Positions 16,792 through 26,383 are shown, counted from the stretch's first letter. The stretch: 64,000 nt of DNA from Thermomicrobium sp. CFH 73360 (GCF_023806465.1 NZ_JAMSLS010000003.1:310001-374000), one strand, 5' to 3'. The notes: generated from the sequence alone by a model not told the origin. Program-made: numbers and translations.

Positions 16792-18147
16792 GTGATGAGA
16801 GGGTCAGAGCAGCGTCCACAGTGGATGGTCTGGATTGGAACGTTCCTGAGCTTGGCACTCCTGATCGTTAGCGTGGCTATTGCACTGCAGGCGGGTGAGG
16901 TTGGAGCGAAGAGTGGGGGATCACAGACACCCACACCGACGCCTACCGGGACGAAAACGGTTCAACTAAAGAAGGACCATCAAAACACGTCGAAGAATTG
17001 CAAGAAGAATGAAGAGATTGAGTGGCATTTTGTGATCACTCAGATCGATACGCCTTCGAATGCACCAGCATCGATCACCGCACAATTTCAGAACGCTGGA
17101 ACTATCAATGTGCCTTTGTCGACAGTTACCGGTGGGACTGCTCACTATTATTGGTATACGAGCAGCCCGGAGACGCTGATCAATGCATGGGTGACGATTT
17201 ATAGCTCCTGGGATGGCCAGTTCAACCTAAGTCACTACGACTGTGTGGCTCGGCGCACGCCAACACCGACGCGGACGCCGACAGCAACGCCAACGGCGAC
17301 ACCGACTGTGGTGCCCACAGCAACCCCGACGGCCGAGACCACACCGGTTGGCACTCCGGAACCGACGCCGACGGAGACGCCGACAGCGACGCCGACGGAG
17401 ACGCCGACAGCGACGCCGACGGAGACGCCGACAGCGACACCGACGGAGACGCCGACAGCGACACCGACGGAGACGCCGACAGCGACACCGACAGCCGAGA
17501 CGACACCGGTGGGGACTCCGGAACCGACACCGACAGCGACGCCGACGGGGACGCCGCCGGAGACGCCGACGGAGACGCCGACGGAGACGCCGACGGAGAC
17601 GCCGACGGAGACGCCGACGGAGACGCCGACGGAGACGCCGACGGAGACGCCGACGGAGACGCCGACGGAGACGCCGACGGAGACGCCGACGGAGACGCCG
17701 ACGGAGACGCCGACGGAGACGCCGACGGAGACGCCGACGGAGACGCCGACCGCAACACGGACGGTAACCCCGACGGGATCACCGACGGTTACACCCACGC
17801 CGACACGGGAGACGACGCCGGTAGGCACTCCGGAACCGACAGCGACGCCCACTCGTACTCCATCGCCGACAGCGACACCGATTACGCCAGCGGCGATACC
17901 GACACCAACACCGGTCACGACCCCAGTCAGTGAGGCAGCAGGTGCGACGGCGACGCCAACCCCGGTAAGTGAGGCGTTGCCGGCGACGGCTACGCCGCCA
18001 ACGACTCCGGCTGCTGCCCCACAAGTGCTGCCCAAGACCGGTGGGACCGGTGGCGGGCTGTTGATTGGTCTCCTGACGGCACTAGGCGCGCTGCTGGCAG
18101 CAATGGGTGTGGCGCTCGAACTGCGCCGACGTGCGGCGGCACGCTGA
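16792..18147 (+). CDS. Sortase-type (LPKTG) surface protein with long Thr/Pro repeat stalk
   Basis: 451 residues. Hydrophobic export segment at about 12-33; a small folded domain at about 50-150 with two cysteines (Cys66 and one near 147) that could pair; then about 250 residues made of Thr-Pro repeats, including five ETPTATPT octads and 16 ETPT tetrads. The C-terminus is a complete cell-wall sorting signal: LPKTG at 413-417, a hydrophobic stretch and an RRRAAAR tail. Sortases cleave between T and G and attach the protein to the cell surface; no sortase gene is in this window. The repeated Thr could be O-glycosylated. It is transcribed from a strong promoter through a structured leader. Confidence 0.82.
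   Translation: MMRGSEQRPQWMVWIGTFLSLALLIVSVAIALQAGEVGAKSGGSQTPTPTPTGTKTVQLKKDHQNTSKNCKKNEEIEWHFVITQIDTPSNAPASITAQFQNAGTINVPLSTVTGGTAHYYWYTSSPETLINAWVTIYSSWDGQFNLSHYDCVARRTPTPTRTPTATPTATPTVVPTATPTAETTPVGTPEPTPTETPTATPTETPTATPTETPTATPTETPTATPTETPTATPTAETTPVGTPEPTPTATPTGTPPETPTETPTETPTETPTETPTETPTETPTETPTETPTETPTETPTETPTETPTETPTETPTETPTATRTVTPTGSPTVTPTPTRETTPVGTPEPTATPTRTPSPTATPITPAAIPTPTPVTTPVSEAAGATATPTPVSEALPATATPPTTPAAAPQVLPKTGGTGGGLLIGLLTALGALLAAMGVALELRRRAAAR
17374..17493 (+). repeat. Five tandem 24-bp repeats (ETPTATPT)
   Basis: Five consecutive 24-bp units in frame with the surface-protein gene, differing only at synonymous positions (gcg acg versus gcg aca). Confidence 0.9.
17560..17751 (+). 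repeat. Sixteen perfect tandem 12-bp repeats (ETPT)
   Basis: The 12-mer gagacgccgacg is repeated 16 times with essentially no sequence divergence (the final base of the last unit differs), lengthening the stalk by 64 residues. Perfect identity implies recent expansion or ongoing homogenisation by slippage. Confidence 0.95.
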
Positions 18148-18171
18148 GTCGTATCACTCAATACAGAAAAG

Positions 18172-18203
18172 GATTGAGGGGTGGTGCCAGCCACCCCTCG
18201 ATC
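18172..18203 (+). terminator. Terminator-like hairpin after the surface-protein gene
   Basis: Nine-bp perfect stem GAGGGGTGG / CCACCCCTC (extended to 13 bp with one T-G pair), loop TGCCAG, starting 24 bp after the stop codon. It is followed by ATGTTTCCC rather than a clean T tract. Confidence 0.7.
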
Positions 18204-19422
18204 ATGTTTCCCGGCTCGATGGCAGTTGTGGTCTTCATCTTTGGCATCGAGACCCGTACCGTGCGGTCTCAGGAGGGCCGTACTCTGCTTTGAAGGCGGT
18301 CGGGTGCAGGCGCGATCCGTGGTGCCCCTCCCTTCGCCCTCTTGGTGTTGTCTTATTCGCTGCGCCTCACGTGGGTATCTGACCCCTTTGCTGGCGAATG
18401 ACAGGGGCTTCAGAGGGGATCTATTGTCCTGAGACCTACCGGGAACAAAAGAACCCGTAGCGCTTCCAGTGGGCGCAGCTGGACTCGTGAAAGGGATGTT
18501 GTGTGTGGCCGCGCCTTGAGGGGGGCATTTGGTCGCGATTTGGGGATGGGCGACGCATTCGGTGACTGGGCGTACGCACTTGCATCTGCTCAAGCGGAGT
18601 GGCTGCAGCCTAAATCAGGCTTGGGAGTCTGACCGAACTGGTGACCAAGAGCGCTATCCCCTCCTCGTTGACGATACGCTGCCGTGACGTTAGACGGGGG
18701 CTCGATTGCTGGACAGGTTGTGAGGGCACTGAAGCGTCATGCTTCAGAGAGTTCGGGTGTTGCGAGTTGCACGTGCCGTGTTGTGCACGCGATTCCTCAT
18801 GTGGGAGCCAAACTGTCAGCTCGGAAGAACGCAAGTGTGGGATGAGAAGTTGCACTCGATGAGCATGGGCAGCGCGCAGACGGCGGCACCTTTCACTGGA
18901 CAAATCGCGTGGGGGGCGGCGGGGTGGGACACGGCGGAGAGCGGGCACGTCGGTGCCGGAGGTATTGTGGGCTGACGAGGAGGTAAGGCGCGAGCGTCTA
19001 CACGCGGCGAACAACGCGGCCAACGAATGCATTCGTGTCTTGCCTGATGGCAGCTTGGCGGTCGCGACATACCATGGTGGCCCGTGGAGAGCGTGGCCGT
19101 CGCGACACGTGGGAGGTGCCTAGGTCATCGGCTGGCGTGGGAGTATTAGGAGGCCGGTATGAACTGCTGCGCGCAGACGTGTGATGCACGTGAGGCGGCT
19201 ACCACGTCGGTGCAGCCGGTCAGGATCAAGGTGATCGTCCTTTGCCAGGACATGCTCGGCACATTGCGTGGACGTGGATAGGCGGTAAGGTGCGGTCAGG
19301 GGTACGCAAGCCGGTGTGCCCCTTGAAGGTCGTCCGAAGCCGACGAGGTATCGCCGTAGCGGTCTCGCCGATGCTCTTGCGGCGAAGGGCGTGGACAGGG
19401 TGGGCACATTGAGGAGCGTGGG
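18204..19422 (+). other. 1.2-kb gene-free stretch
   Basis: The longest region without a supported gene. Open frames of up to 140 codons exist on both strands but are Arg/Cys/Ser-rich random-looking translations without ribosome sites or domains. I found no repeats, inverted repeats of insertion-sequence type, or RNA-gene signature. Confidence 0.5.
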
Positions 19423-20337
19423 ATGAGGGTTGGACAACTCGTACAACTCGTGCTCTTAGGGACGATCTGGGGGAGCTCCTATCTGTTCATTAAGGTCGCA
19501 GTGGAGGGATTCCCACCAGTTCTCCTTGTGGAGGGGCGATTGCTGCTTGGAGCTGCTGTGCTGCTTGCGATCCGCTGGTGGACACGGCAACAGTGGCCGG
19601 CGTGTGCAGTCTGGCCGCACCTTGTCGTCATGGCGCTGGTTGGTAATGTCGTTCCTTTCCTGCTCATTGCGTGGAGCGAGCAGCATATCGATTCGGGGCT
19701 CGCGTCAGTCCTCAACGCGACGACGCCATTCTTCACCGTGCTGTTTGCCGTGTTGGCCTTCCGCGCGGAGCGGATCACGTGGGGCAAAGCTATGGGGGTA
19801 GGGCTCGGGTTTGTGGGAGTGGCCGTGCTGAGTGGTGCAGACCTGACGGCGTTCCGCTCAGCCTCGACGCAGGGACAGCTGGCGGTGCTGGTATCGAGCG
19901 CATGTTATGGGTTGGGGTTCGCCTACGCGCGACGGTTCCTGCGTGGGGCTCCGCTGGCTTTGGCGGCAGCGCAAATTGGGCTTGCAGCGCTGCTCCTCGT
20001 GCCGTTGGTACTCGCAAGTGGGATACCAGGGGACTTGCGCCCGACGCTGCCTGCTTTTCTCGCGCTCAGCGCACTGGGGGTGGTAAGCAGCGGGATGGCC
20101 TATGTGCTGTATTACCGGTTGATTGCCTCTGCCGGAGCCGTGGTCGCGTCGTTGGCAACGTATCTTATGCCACCGGTCGGTGTCACACTCGGTTGGGCAG
20201 TCTTAGGGGAACCGATCGGGTGGCGACTCCTTGTGGGAGTTGTGCTCATCCTCGCCGGGATGGCGGTCGTACAAGGTCGGAGTGGCTGGCTGGCACTGCG
20301 TCGGACGGGCCGGCTACCGGTGCCGGCAGAGGACTGA
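19423..20337 (+). CDS. DMT-superfamily (EamA-type) metabolite exporter
   Basis: 304 residues with ten hydrophobic helices forming two EamA repeats of about 140 residues. Family hallmarks: GTIWGSSYLFIKVAVEG in helix 1, the AxxSxxxxLNATTPFFTVL segment in the first repeat and a YLMPPVGVTLGWAVLGEPIGWRLLVGVVLI end of the second. The family exports amino acids, nucleotides or other metabolites; the substrate is not deducible. GAGGAGCG precedes the ATG. It converges with map, whose stop lies 3 bp beyond. Confidence 0.93.
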   Translation: MRVGQLVQLVLLGTIWGSSYLFIKVAVEGFPPVLLVEGRLLLGAAVLLAIRWWTRQQWPACAVWPHLVVMALVGNVVPFLLIAWSEQHIDSGLASVLNATTPFFTVLFAVLAFRAERITWGKAMGVGLGFVGVAVLSGADLTAFRSASTQGQLAVLVSSACYGLGFAYARRFLRGAPLALAAAQIGLAALLLVPLVLASGIPGDLRPTLPAFLALSALGVVSSGMAYVLYYRLIASAGAVVASLATYLMPPVGVTLGWAVLGEPIGWRLLVGVVLILAGMAVVQGRSGWLALRRTGRLPVPAED

Positions 20338-20340
20338 GGG

Positions 20341-21090
20341 TTACGGGAGAGTCAGAATTTCCGGACCGTTCTCGGTGATGGCGACGGTGTGTTCAAACTG
20401 CGCGGAGAGGCTTCCATCCATGGTGACGACTGTCCAGCGGTCGGCGAGAAGGCGCGTCTCGGGACGACCAGCGGCGATCATTGGCTCAATGGTCAGGACC
20501 ATGCCAGGTTGGAGTACCGGTCCCTGGCCGGGTGGGCCGTAGTGCGGCAGCATCGGTTCCTCGTGAAGTGTCCGACCGATGCCGTGGCCATAAAGGTTGC
20601 GTACGACTGAGAAGCCGTGAGCCTCGACGTGCTGCTGGATAGCGTGGGAAATATCGGTGAGACGATTGCCGGCGCGGGCATAGGCAATGCCGATCTCAAG
20701 TGCTTCGCGGCAGACGCGGAGGAGCTTCTCCGCCTCTGGGGAAATCCGTCCAACGGGGACGGTGATGGTGGCATCACCGTGGTAACCGCGGTAGCGAGCT
20801 CCAACGTCGATACCGACAATATCGCCTTCCTGGAGGATACGCGGACCGGGGATGCCGTGGACGACCTCTTCATTGACCGAGACACAGATGGAGGCCGGGA
20901 AACCACGGTAACCCTTGAAGGAAGGCACAGCCCCGTGCTTCCGAATGATCCGCTCCGCTAGACGGTCGAGCTCAGCAGTGGTGATGCCAGGGCGAACAGC
21001 GTCAGCTAGAACGGCAAGAGTCTCGGCTACGATTTTGCCGGCTTCGCGCATCAGACGGATCTGTTCCGGCCGCTTGAGAACGATGGGCAC
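20341..21090 (-). CDS. map: Methionine aminopeptidase, type I
   Basis: 249 residues from GTG at 21090, giving the usual N-terminus PIVLKRPEQIRLMREAGKIV. The site is favoured by GGGAGG 8 bp upstream, whereas the in-frame TTG at 21126 has no ribosome site and overlaps TATACT. The five metal ligands are present: Asp in VGIDVGARYRGYHGD (two Asp), His in YGHGIGRTLHEEP, Glu in TIEPM and Glu in FEHTVAITE. The substrate-site His is in EEVVHGIPG. It removes the initiator methionine from nascent proteins. It stands alone and is convergent with the DMT gene. Confidence 0.95.
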   Translation of the reverse strand: MPIVLKRPEQIRLMREAGKIVAETLAVLADAVRPGITTAELDRLAERIIRKHGAVPSFKGYRGFPASICVSVNEEVVHGIPGPRILQEGDIVGIDVGARYRGYHGDATITVPVGRISPEAEKLLRVCREALEIGIAYARAGNRLTDISHAIQQHVEAHGFSVVRNLYGHGIGRTLHEEPMLPHYGPPGQGPVLQPGMVLTIEPMIAAGRPETRLLADRWTVVTMDGSLSAQFEHTVAITENGPEILTLP

Positions 21091-21749
21091 GCGTTGATCC
21101 TCCCGATTGGCCGAGTATACGGCCAACTGGAAAGTATACCACAGGACAGAGTTGTTGGCTGACCGAAGGCGAGAGGAAGGCGGTGTTTTGGCACGCCGGT
21201 GAGGTGTTGGATCCGGCTCACAAGGTCAGAGACAGGTTCGCGAGCCATCGTTCCAGGTGCTGCCTGGGGTCTACGGTCCTTCTCGGAGTCGGAGAGTGGT
21301 ACGAATGACACTTCTCGAGAGGAACATGAGGGCTGATCGGGGTGCATTCCTGTTGTGCACACGGCCGGTTCGCTGCTGGGCATCGTGAGGGCGCGGTGTC
21401 ACTCGGCGACCGTGACAGGGTGCTCTTGGGTACGGAATGGAGGTTTCCTGTCGCGAGGGCGCCAAGCATTCGTGAGCCGCGAAGCGTAGGGCCACAACCA
21501 CACACGTGTCCCCAACGCTGCGTGATCTCCGAGCAGGCTGCCGTAAAGGCGTCCGTGGTCGTGTCTCCCCCGCCAGAATGCCGAAGGCGAGAGCCAGGTA
21601 TGCATCGTGCTGTGACAGCATGGCTTCGCACGACCGGGAATGCGAGTGCGTGCCAAGCGGGACGATCGGTCGCCGTGTGAGCTCGATCCATCTGTGGGGT
21701 TCGTGCGTATTGCTCTTAGACGGTCGGCGACGACGGACAGGAGGGAACG
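21091..21749 (+). other. Gene-free stretch
   Basis: Contains the upstream region of map (two TATACT-like boxes on the minus strand between about 21100 and 21140) and of the 21750 gene. No supported gene. Confidence 0.45.
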
Positions 21750-22274
21750 ATGCGAACGCTCATCCGTGCACTTGTGGTCGCACTGTTGGGGCTCGTTGCG
21801 TTGGCGCTACCCGCGGCAGCGCAGGAATCGGTAACGATCACGTTGCGTGAGCAGAGCGGTTCCGGACAGTCAGGCACGGTGGTCCTGACAGCGGTTGGGA
21901 ACCAGACGCGAGTGGTAGTGACTCTCTCCAACCCACCGGCGGGGGTGGCACAGCCCGCGCATATTCACGAGGGCACCTGTTTCAACCTCAACCCGCAGCC
22001 ACGCTATCCGTTGCAGAGTCTGATGAATGGGCGGTCGGAGACGGTGATTGACGTGCCGCTCAGCCAGCTCCTCGCTGGGCAGTTTGCAATCAACGTGCAC
22101 AAGTCGCAGCAGGAGATCAGCACGTATGTGGCCTGCGGGGAGATCCGAGCGCAGCTGGCGCCGGCGACCGGCGTAGGATCGAGCAGTCTTCCGGTGTGGG
22201 GTGTGATTACTGCGGGGCTTGCTGGCCTGTTGTTGCTCACGAGTGGCATTGCGCTGCGGCGAGTGTGGCGGTGA
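21750..22274 (+). CDS. Exported CHRD-like protein with C-terminal membrane anchor
   Basis: 174 residues. Signal peptide 1-24 ending AAAQ. The core (about 25-130) has VTLREQSGSGQSGTVVLTAVG, AHIHEGTC and a later INVHKS, which resembles CHRD/superoxide-dismutase-like beta domains where paired histidines can bind metal. The C-terminal membrane helix (about 147-168) is followed by RRVWR. Function unknown. First gene of a run of four in the same direction: a cupredoxin follows after 11 bp. Confidence 0.7.
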   Translation: MRTLIRALVVALLGLVALALPAAAQESVTITLREQSGSGQSGTVVLTAVGNQTRVVVTLSNPPAGVAQPAHIHEGTCFNLNPQPRYPLQSLMNGRSETVIDVPLSQLLAGQFAINVHKSQQEISTYVACGEIRAQLAPATGVGSSSLPVWGVITAGLAGLLLLTSGIALRRVWR

Positions 22275-22285
22275 GGAGCGCAGTG

Positions 22286-22753
22286 ATGCGCTGGTTTTGG
22301 GTGGTGCTCTTGCTGCTTGCCGTACTGGGACTCGCCGGATGTGGCAAGGCGAGCGAAGCGAACCCAGCTGCTGGCTCAGGTGAATACGGAGGATCGTACG
22401 GCTACGGACCTCCTGCTGCACCAACGCAGACGATGGAGAGCGAGCGTTCCGCGTACGGGCCGGCGTTGGCGGGGACACCGACCGTTGCAGCGAGGGCGGG
22501 TCCAACGACGATCGAAATGCGTGTGGTCAACTTTGGGTTCGAGCCAGCCGAACTGACAGTGGCACCTGGCACGACGGTGATCTGGCGGAATGATGCACCA
22601 ACAACGCACACCGTGACGGCGAAGAATGGGGTATTCGACAGCGGCTTGCTGGAATCGGGACAGACGTTCTCGTTCACGTTCCGCGAGCCAGGGACGTACG
22701 ACTATTGGTGTACGCTCCACCCGGAAATGCTTGGGCGTATCATCGTGCGCTGA
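22286..22753 (+). CDS. Cupredoxin (plastocyanin/azurin-like) lipoprotein
   Basis: 155 residues from ATG at 22286 with GAGGAGCG upstream. Lipobox LAGC with Cys19, then a Gly/Ala/Tyr-rich linker to about 70. The type 1 copper domain follows: MRVVNFGFEPAELTVAPGTTVIWRN, the first copper His in TTHTV, then the Cys-His-Met ligands in YWCTLHPEM. Such proteins carry electrons outside the membrane, possibly to the terminal reductase encoded at 40 kb, though no link is shown. It starts 11 bp after the preceding gene. Confidence 0.92.
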   Translation: MRWFWVVLLLLAVLGLAGCGKASEANPAAGSGEYGGSYGYGPPAAPTQTMESERSAYGPALAGTPTVAARAGPTTIEMRVVNFGFEPAELTVAPGTTVIWRNDAPTTHTVTAKNGVFDSGLLESGQTFSFTFREPGTYDYWCTLHPEMLGRIIVR

Positions 22754-22808
22754 CGGGTGGGGTATCCTTGCTCGGCGGTCGTTTGATAGCGGCGAGGTCG
22801 GGGGTGAG

Positions 22809-23471
22809 GTGTACTGCCCGAGCTGCGGAGCCGAACAGCCGCCGGGCCCTGTCTGTATCGCTTGCGGACAGCCGTTCCGTCGCGGGGCAACCGGTCCTCA
22901 ACAGATGCGGCGGTATCGCTACGTGCGGCGCGGTCTCGGAGGGCGCTTTTCCGGATGTGTCACGACACTGATCGCGGCACTGGTACTGGTGCTGGCGGCG
23001 GCAGCGTTTCTGACGCGCGAACCGGCGCGCGCTCCGGGCTCGTTGGGCGGCAGTGATCTGACCACCACGGCGACGCCGGTAGCGCAGGCTTCGTTCGAAG
23101 TGACCGTCGGTGGCCAGACAATCGTCGTGAGCGAAGCGGAGCTCAACCGGTGGCTCGGCGAACACGAGGCCGAGCTGCGTCCAGCGAGCGATCCGCGTGC
23201 CGAGATCAGTCCCGAGGGGATCGCTGTCCATGTGCGCGTTTATGGATTTGGCGCGACGTATCGTGCGCGACCAGCAGTGGAGGACGGGCGCTTTGTGCTG
23301 CGGGATGCGCGTGTGGAGGGGCTATTTGGCATCGGGGTCAGCGCAGAGCAGGTGACGGCACGGTTGCAAGCGGCATTGGATGAACGGCTCGCACAGGCTG
23401 GCCTACGTCCGGTTGCTGTAGAACTCGCGTCGGGAGCTCTGCGGGTCACGTTCGAACCGGTAAGAGAATGA
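22809..23471 (+). CDS. Zinc-ribbon membrane protein of unknown function
   Basis: About 220 residues from GTG at 22809 (start uncertain; GCGAGG lies 12 bp upstream). N-terminal zinc ribbon with two pairs of cysteines (CPSCG, 11 residues, CIACG), an Arg-rich segment, one membrane helix at about 55-75 and an extracytoplasmic domain at about 95-220 with alternating strands and helices. That domain has the sequence VSEAELNRWLGEHEAEL and ends VTFEPVRE. No family recognised. Its stop overlaps the next ATG by 4 bp. Confidence 0.7.
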   Translation: MYCPSCGAEQPPGPVCIACGQPFRRGATGPQQMRRYRYVRRGLGGRFSGCVTTLIAALVLVLAAAAFLTREPARAPGSLGGSDLTTTATPVAQASFEVTVGGQTIVVSEAELNRWLGEHEAELRPASDPRAEISPEGIAVHVRVYGFGATYRARPAVEDGRFVLRDARVEGLFGIGVSAEQVTARLQAALDERLAQAGLRPVAVELASGALRVTFEPVRE

Positions 23472-23881
23472 CGAGATGTGAGCAAGAACGCGAGCCAGCA
23501 AGGGTGGTGAGGGCTGTCCTCAAGGCCCTCAACCGGGGGGATATCGATGCGGCCCTTGCCTATTGTGCAGACGACATTGTGCTGTGGGCACCTGGCCCGA
23601 CGCCAGACGGGACCGAGCTCCGCGGGAAGGAAGCGTTGCGGGCATTCCTGGAGGCGAGCGAGGCGGTGTGGCCGGACAGCTGGGCTGCAGTGCGCACGCT
23701 TGTCGCGGACGGTGACGAGGTGGCAGTGGAGCTCGTTGCGACGGCGACGCACGGGACCGAACGTGTGACGCAGCCGATGGCAGCATTCTTCACGGTGCGT
23801 GATGGCCTCATCGTGCGGCAAGCGTGCTATTTCGATCTCGCTGGACTATTTGCTTTGCTGCGGGAGCGTGGGCTGGCTTAA
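23468..23881 (+). CDS. SnoaL/NTF2-like protein
   Basis: 137 residues with the SnoaL-like pattern: an N-terminal helix VVRAVLKALNRGDIDAALAYCADDIVLWAPG, GKEALRAFLEA, then strands VRTLVADGDEVAVELVATATH and PMAAFFTVRDGLIVRQACYFD. This fold forms small cone-shaped barrels used by isomerases, cyclases or ligand-binding proteins. Its ATG overlaps the stop of the zinc-ribbon gene (23468-23471), so they are probably co-translated. Confidence 0.85.
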   Translation: MTRCEQEREPARVVRAVLKALNRGDIDAALAYCADDIVLWAPGPTPDGTELRGKEALRAFLEASEAVWPDSWAAVRTLVADGDEVAVELVATATHGTERVTQPMAAFFTVRDGLIVRQACYFDLAGLFALLRERGLA

Positions 23882-24322
23882 GAGCCATGTGACGAGAAAA
23901 GTGATGGCTCCTTACGCCGAGCAGGCTTTTGGTCGTGACGCAGATGGGGGTTTCCACGCAGAAGGCTCCCGATGAGGGGGAATGCGCTTCGTGTTGCCGC
24001 GGATGGCCGCCGATCTACCACAAGGCAGGGATTTGACAGGCGATATCACCCATTCTGCGTTTAGTGTGCTTTCCGACTATCGAGGTGTCTCGCTCGTGAT
24101 GGGTGTGAGTGGGGCAGGGTATTGGATGTCGTTCTGAGGCCGCTGTGGCGCGTTTCAATGGAATAGCCACGATTACCCGTAGACGCCGTCCCCTCGGGTA
24201 TGGCATACTGCTGAGTGCCGGGAGCAAGATCTGCCAGTCCCGGCCCCACCGTCGCACACCTGTCTCATCTCCTCCTCACGTGCGAGGCAGCCGATCATTT
24301 CGCGGCTGCCTCGTGCGTTGAT
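23882..24322 (+). other. Gene-free stretch with two hairpins upstream of the ftsH promoter
   Basis: No supported gene. GCCGGGA (24217-24223) pairs with TCCCGGC (24238-24244). An 11-bp perfect stem pairs 24283-24293 with 24303-24313 (CGAGGCAGCCG). The stems lie upstream of the ftsH promoter, so they belong to another transcript, perhaps a small RNA, or act as a terminator; there is no T tract. Confidence 0.45.
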
Positions 24323-24352
24323 CGGACAGGTCAGGTTCCAGGCGGGTACAAT
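24323..24352 (+). promoter_or_regulatory. Probable ftsH promoter
   Basis: CGGACA (24323-24328), an 18-bp spacer and TACAAT (24347-24352), giving a leader of about 50 nt before the ATG at 24413. Confidence 0.55.
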
Positions 24353-24412
24353 CAGAAAGAACCGGCTGAAGCTCACATATTCAGCCTGGCTTGACGATAC
24401 GAGGGATCGACG

Positions 24413-26383
24413 ATGGACGAACGCAATCGCACACCGCGTGAATCACGGGATCGACAGGGAAATGGAGTAGGGAGATTCTTCCGGAGTCTCCTTGGCTCGC
24501 GGTTCGGCATTCTATGGATTATTGTGGGACTGATCCTGTTCTACAACCTCTACGCAGTGTTCCGTCCGGGACAGTCCGGCCCGCAGCCTGAAGTGGCTTA
24601 CTCGAGCTTCATCGAAGCGGTTCAGCGCGGGCTCATCTCGAGCGTCACGATCTCAGGGAATACGGTTGATGGGCAATTCACTCAGCCACTGCGGGTTGCG
24701 AATGGTTATGTCTATTTCCCGGATGAACCAGTGCCGGATACTGTTGATCCGGTGCAGGTGCGATCGGTCACGCGGTTCCGGACGGTGATTCCCGACAATG
24801 CACAGGTTGAAGTAGCGGACCTTTTGCGGCAGCACGGCGCATTGGTTCAAGTGCGATCGAGCGGCGGGATTTCGTTCTCCTCACTCCTGGTGAGTGTGTT
24901 GCCTTTCGTCTTCCTGATTGGCCTTCTGTTCCTGCTTGGGCGCAACCTGAGTCGCGGGCAGCAGAACGTGTTCAGCTTTGGTCGCTCGCGGGCGCGAGTC
25001 TATGACGTCGAGCGGCCTCAGGTGACGTTTGCCGATGTGGCGGGCGAGGAGGAAGCGAAGGCGGAATTGGCGCAGGTGGTGGACTTCCTCAAGAATCCGG
25101 CGAAGTACCACCGTATTGGCGCACGGCTACCGCGAGGAGTTCTGCTGGTTGGTCCACCAGGCACTGGGAAGACACTGTTGGCTCGCGCTGTGGCCGGGGA
25201 AGCGGGGGTACCGTTCTTTAGTGTCAGCGCCTCGGAGTTCGTCGAGATGTTTGTTGGCGTCGGTGCCAGCCGGGTGCGTGATCTCTTCGAGCGGGCGAAG
25301 GCGCAGGCACCAGCCATTGTCTTTATCGATGAGCTCGACGCAGTCGGGCGACAGCGTTTTGCTGGGTTGGGAGTGGGCAACGACGAGCGAGAGCAGACGC
25401 TCAACCAGTTGCTGGTCGAAATGGACGGCTTTGAGGCGCACACCGACGTGGTCGTGATTGCGGCGACGAACCGACCGGATGTCCTGGACCCGGCGCTGCT
25501 GCGGCCCGGACGATTCGACCGGCAAGTCATGGTGGGGTTACCTGACAAGCGGGGGCGAGCAGCCATTCTGAGGATCCACACGCGTGGCATTCCCATTGCA
25601 CCGGATGTTGATCTCGATGGGTTGGCAGCGGCGACGCCTGGATTTTCCGGAGCGGATCTGGCCAACCTGGTGAACGAAGCGGCACTGGTGGCAGCGCGCC
25701 GGGGTAAGCAAGTGGTCGACCAGTCAGACTTTGAAGAGGCGCTCGACAAGGTACTCCTTGGAACGACGCGGTCGCTCCTGATGAGCGAAGAGGAGCGGCG
25801 ACTCGTGGCGTACCATGAAGCAGGACATGCGGTGGTGGCCTACTTCACCCCAGGATCTGACCCGCTGCGCAAGATCAGCATTGTGCCACGCGGCCGGGCT
25901 CTCGGGGTGACGGTGCAAGCGCCGGAGGAGGACCGTTTCAACTACACGCGGAGCCAACTCCTCGGCCGGCTAGCAGTACTGCTGGGCGGCCGAGCGGCCG
26001 AACAGCTGGTCTTCCACGAGGTCTCGACCGGTGCCCAGAACGACTTGAAGGAGGCCACCCAGTTGGCACGGCGGATGGTCGGCCTGTGGGGGATGAGCGA
26101 GGAACTCGGGCCGGTCTATCTGGGGCTTGGCGAACAGCATGTCTTCCTTGGGCGCGAGATTGTGCAAGACCACAGCATCGGGACGAGTACGCTCGACCGG
26201 GCCGACCAGGCGGTGCGGCGATTGCTTGATGAGGCGATGGAGCGAGCTGAACGGGTCTTGCGCGAGCACCGTGCGGAGTTGGACCGGCTGGCAGAGCTCC
26301 TGATTGCCGAGGAGACGGTCGGACCGGAGAAGATTCGGGAAGTATTGGGTGAGCAGCCGGTGGCGGCGACCGAGGAACGTTGA
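24413..26383 (+). CDS. ftsH: ATP-dependent membrane zinc metalloprotease FtsH
   Basis: 656 residues. Two membrane helices (about 32-54 and 157-177) flank an extracytoplasmic domain. The AAA+ module has Walker A GPPGTGKT (247-254), the pore loop [10 protein letters not shown], Walker [12 protein letters not shown] and the second region of homology [20 protein letters not shown]. The zinc protease motif HEAGH is at 468-472, with the third ligand Asp in the later NDLKEAT segment. It forms hexamers that degrade membrane and short-lived cytoplasmic proteins. It is monocistronic here, with its own promoter. Confidence 0.97.
   Translation: MDERNRTPRESRDRQGNGVGRFFRSLLGSRFGILWIIVGLILFYNLYAVFRPGQSGPQPEVAYSSFIEAVQRGLISSVTISGNTVDGQFTQPLRVANGYVYFPDEPVPDTVDPVQVRSVTRFRTVIPDNAQVEVADLLRQHGALVQVRSSGGISFSSLLVSVLPFVFLIGLLFLLGRNLSRGQQNVFSFGRSRARVYDVERPQVTFADVAGEEEAKAELAQVVDFLKNPAKYHRIGARLPRGVLLVGPPGTGKTLLARAVAGEAGVPFFSVSASEFVEMFVGVGASRVRDLFERAKAQAPAIVFIDELDAVGRQRFAGLGVGNDEREQTLNQLLVEMDGFEAHTDVVVIAATNRPDVLDPALLRPGRFDRQVMVGLPDKRGRAAILRIHTRGIPIAPDVDLDGLAAATPGFSGADLANLVNEAALVAARRGKQVVDQSDFEEALDKVLLGTTRSLLMSEEERRLVAYHEAGHAVVAYFTPGSDPLRKISIVPRGRALGVTVQAPEEDRFNYTRSQLLGRLAVLLGGRAAEQLVFHEVSTGAQNDLKEATQLARRMVGLWGMSEELGPVYLGLGEQHVFLGREIVQDHSIGTSTLDRADQAVRRLLDEAMERAERVLREHRAELDRLAELLIAEETVGPEKIREVLGEQPVAATEER

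Noticed and set aside
17374-17751. Tandem repeats as a CRISPR array
   Set aside because: Units are contiguous with no spacers and encode Thr-Pro repeats in frame.
17235-18593. 452-codon minus-strand open frame over the surface-protein repeats
   Set aside because: It is produced by the repeat (Val-Gly-Val-Ser units antisense to ETPT), has no ribosome site and opposes a gene with a clear signal peptide and LPKTG end.
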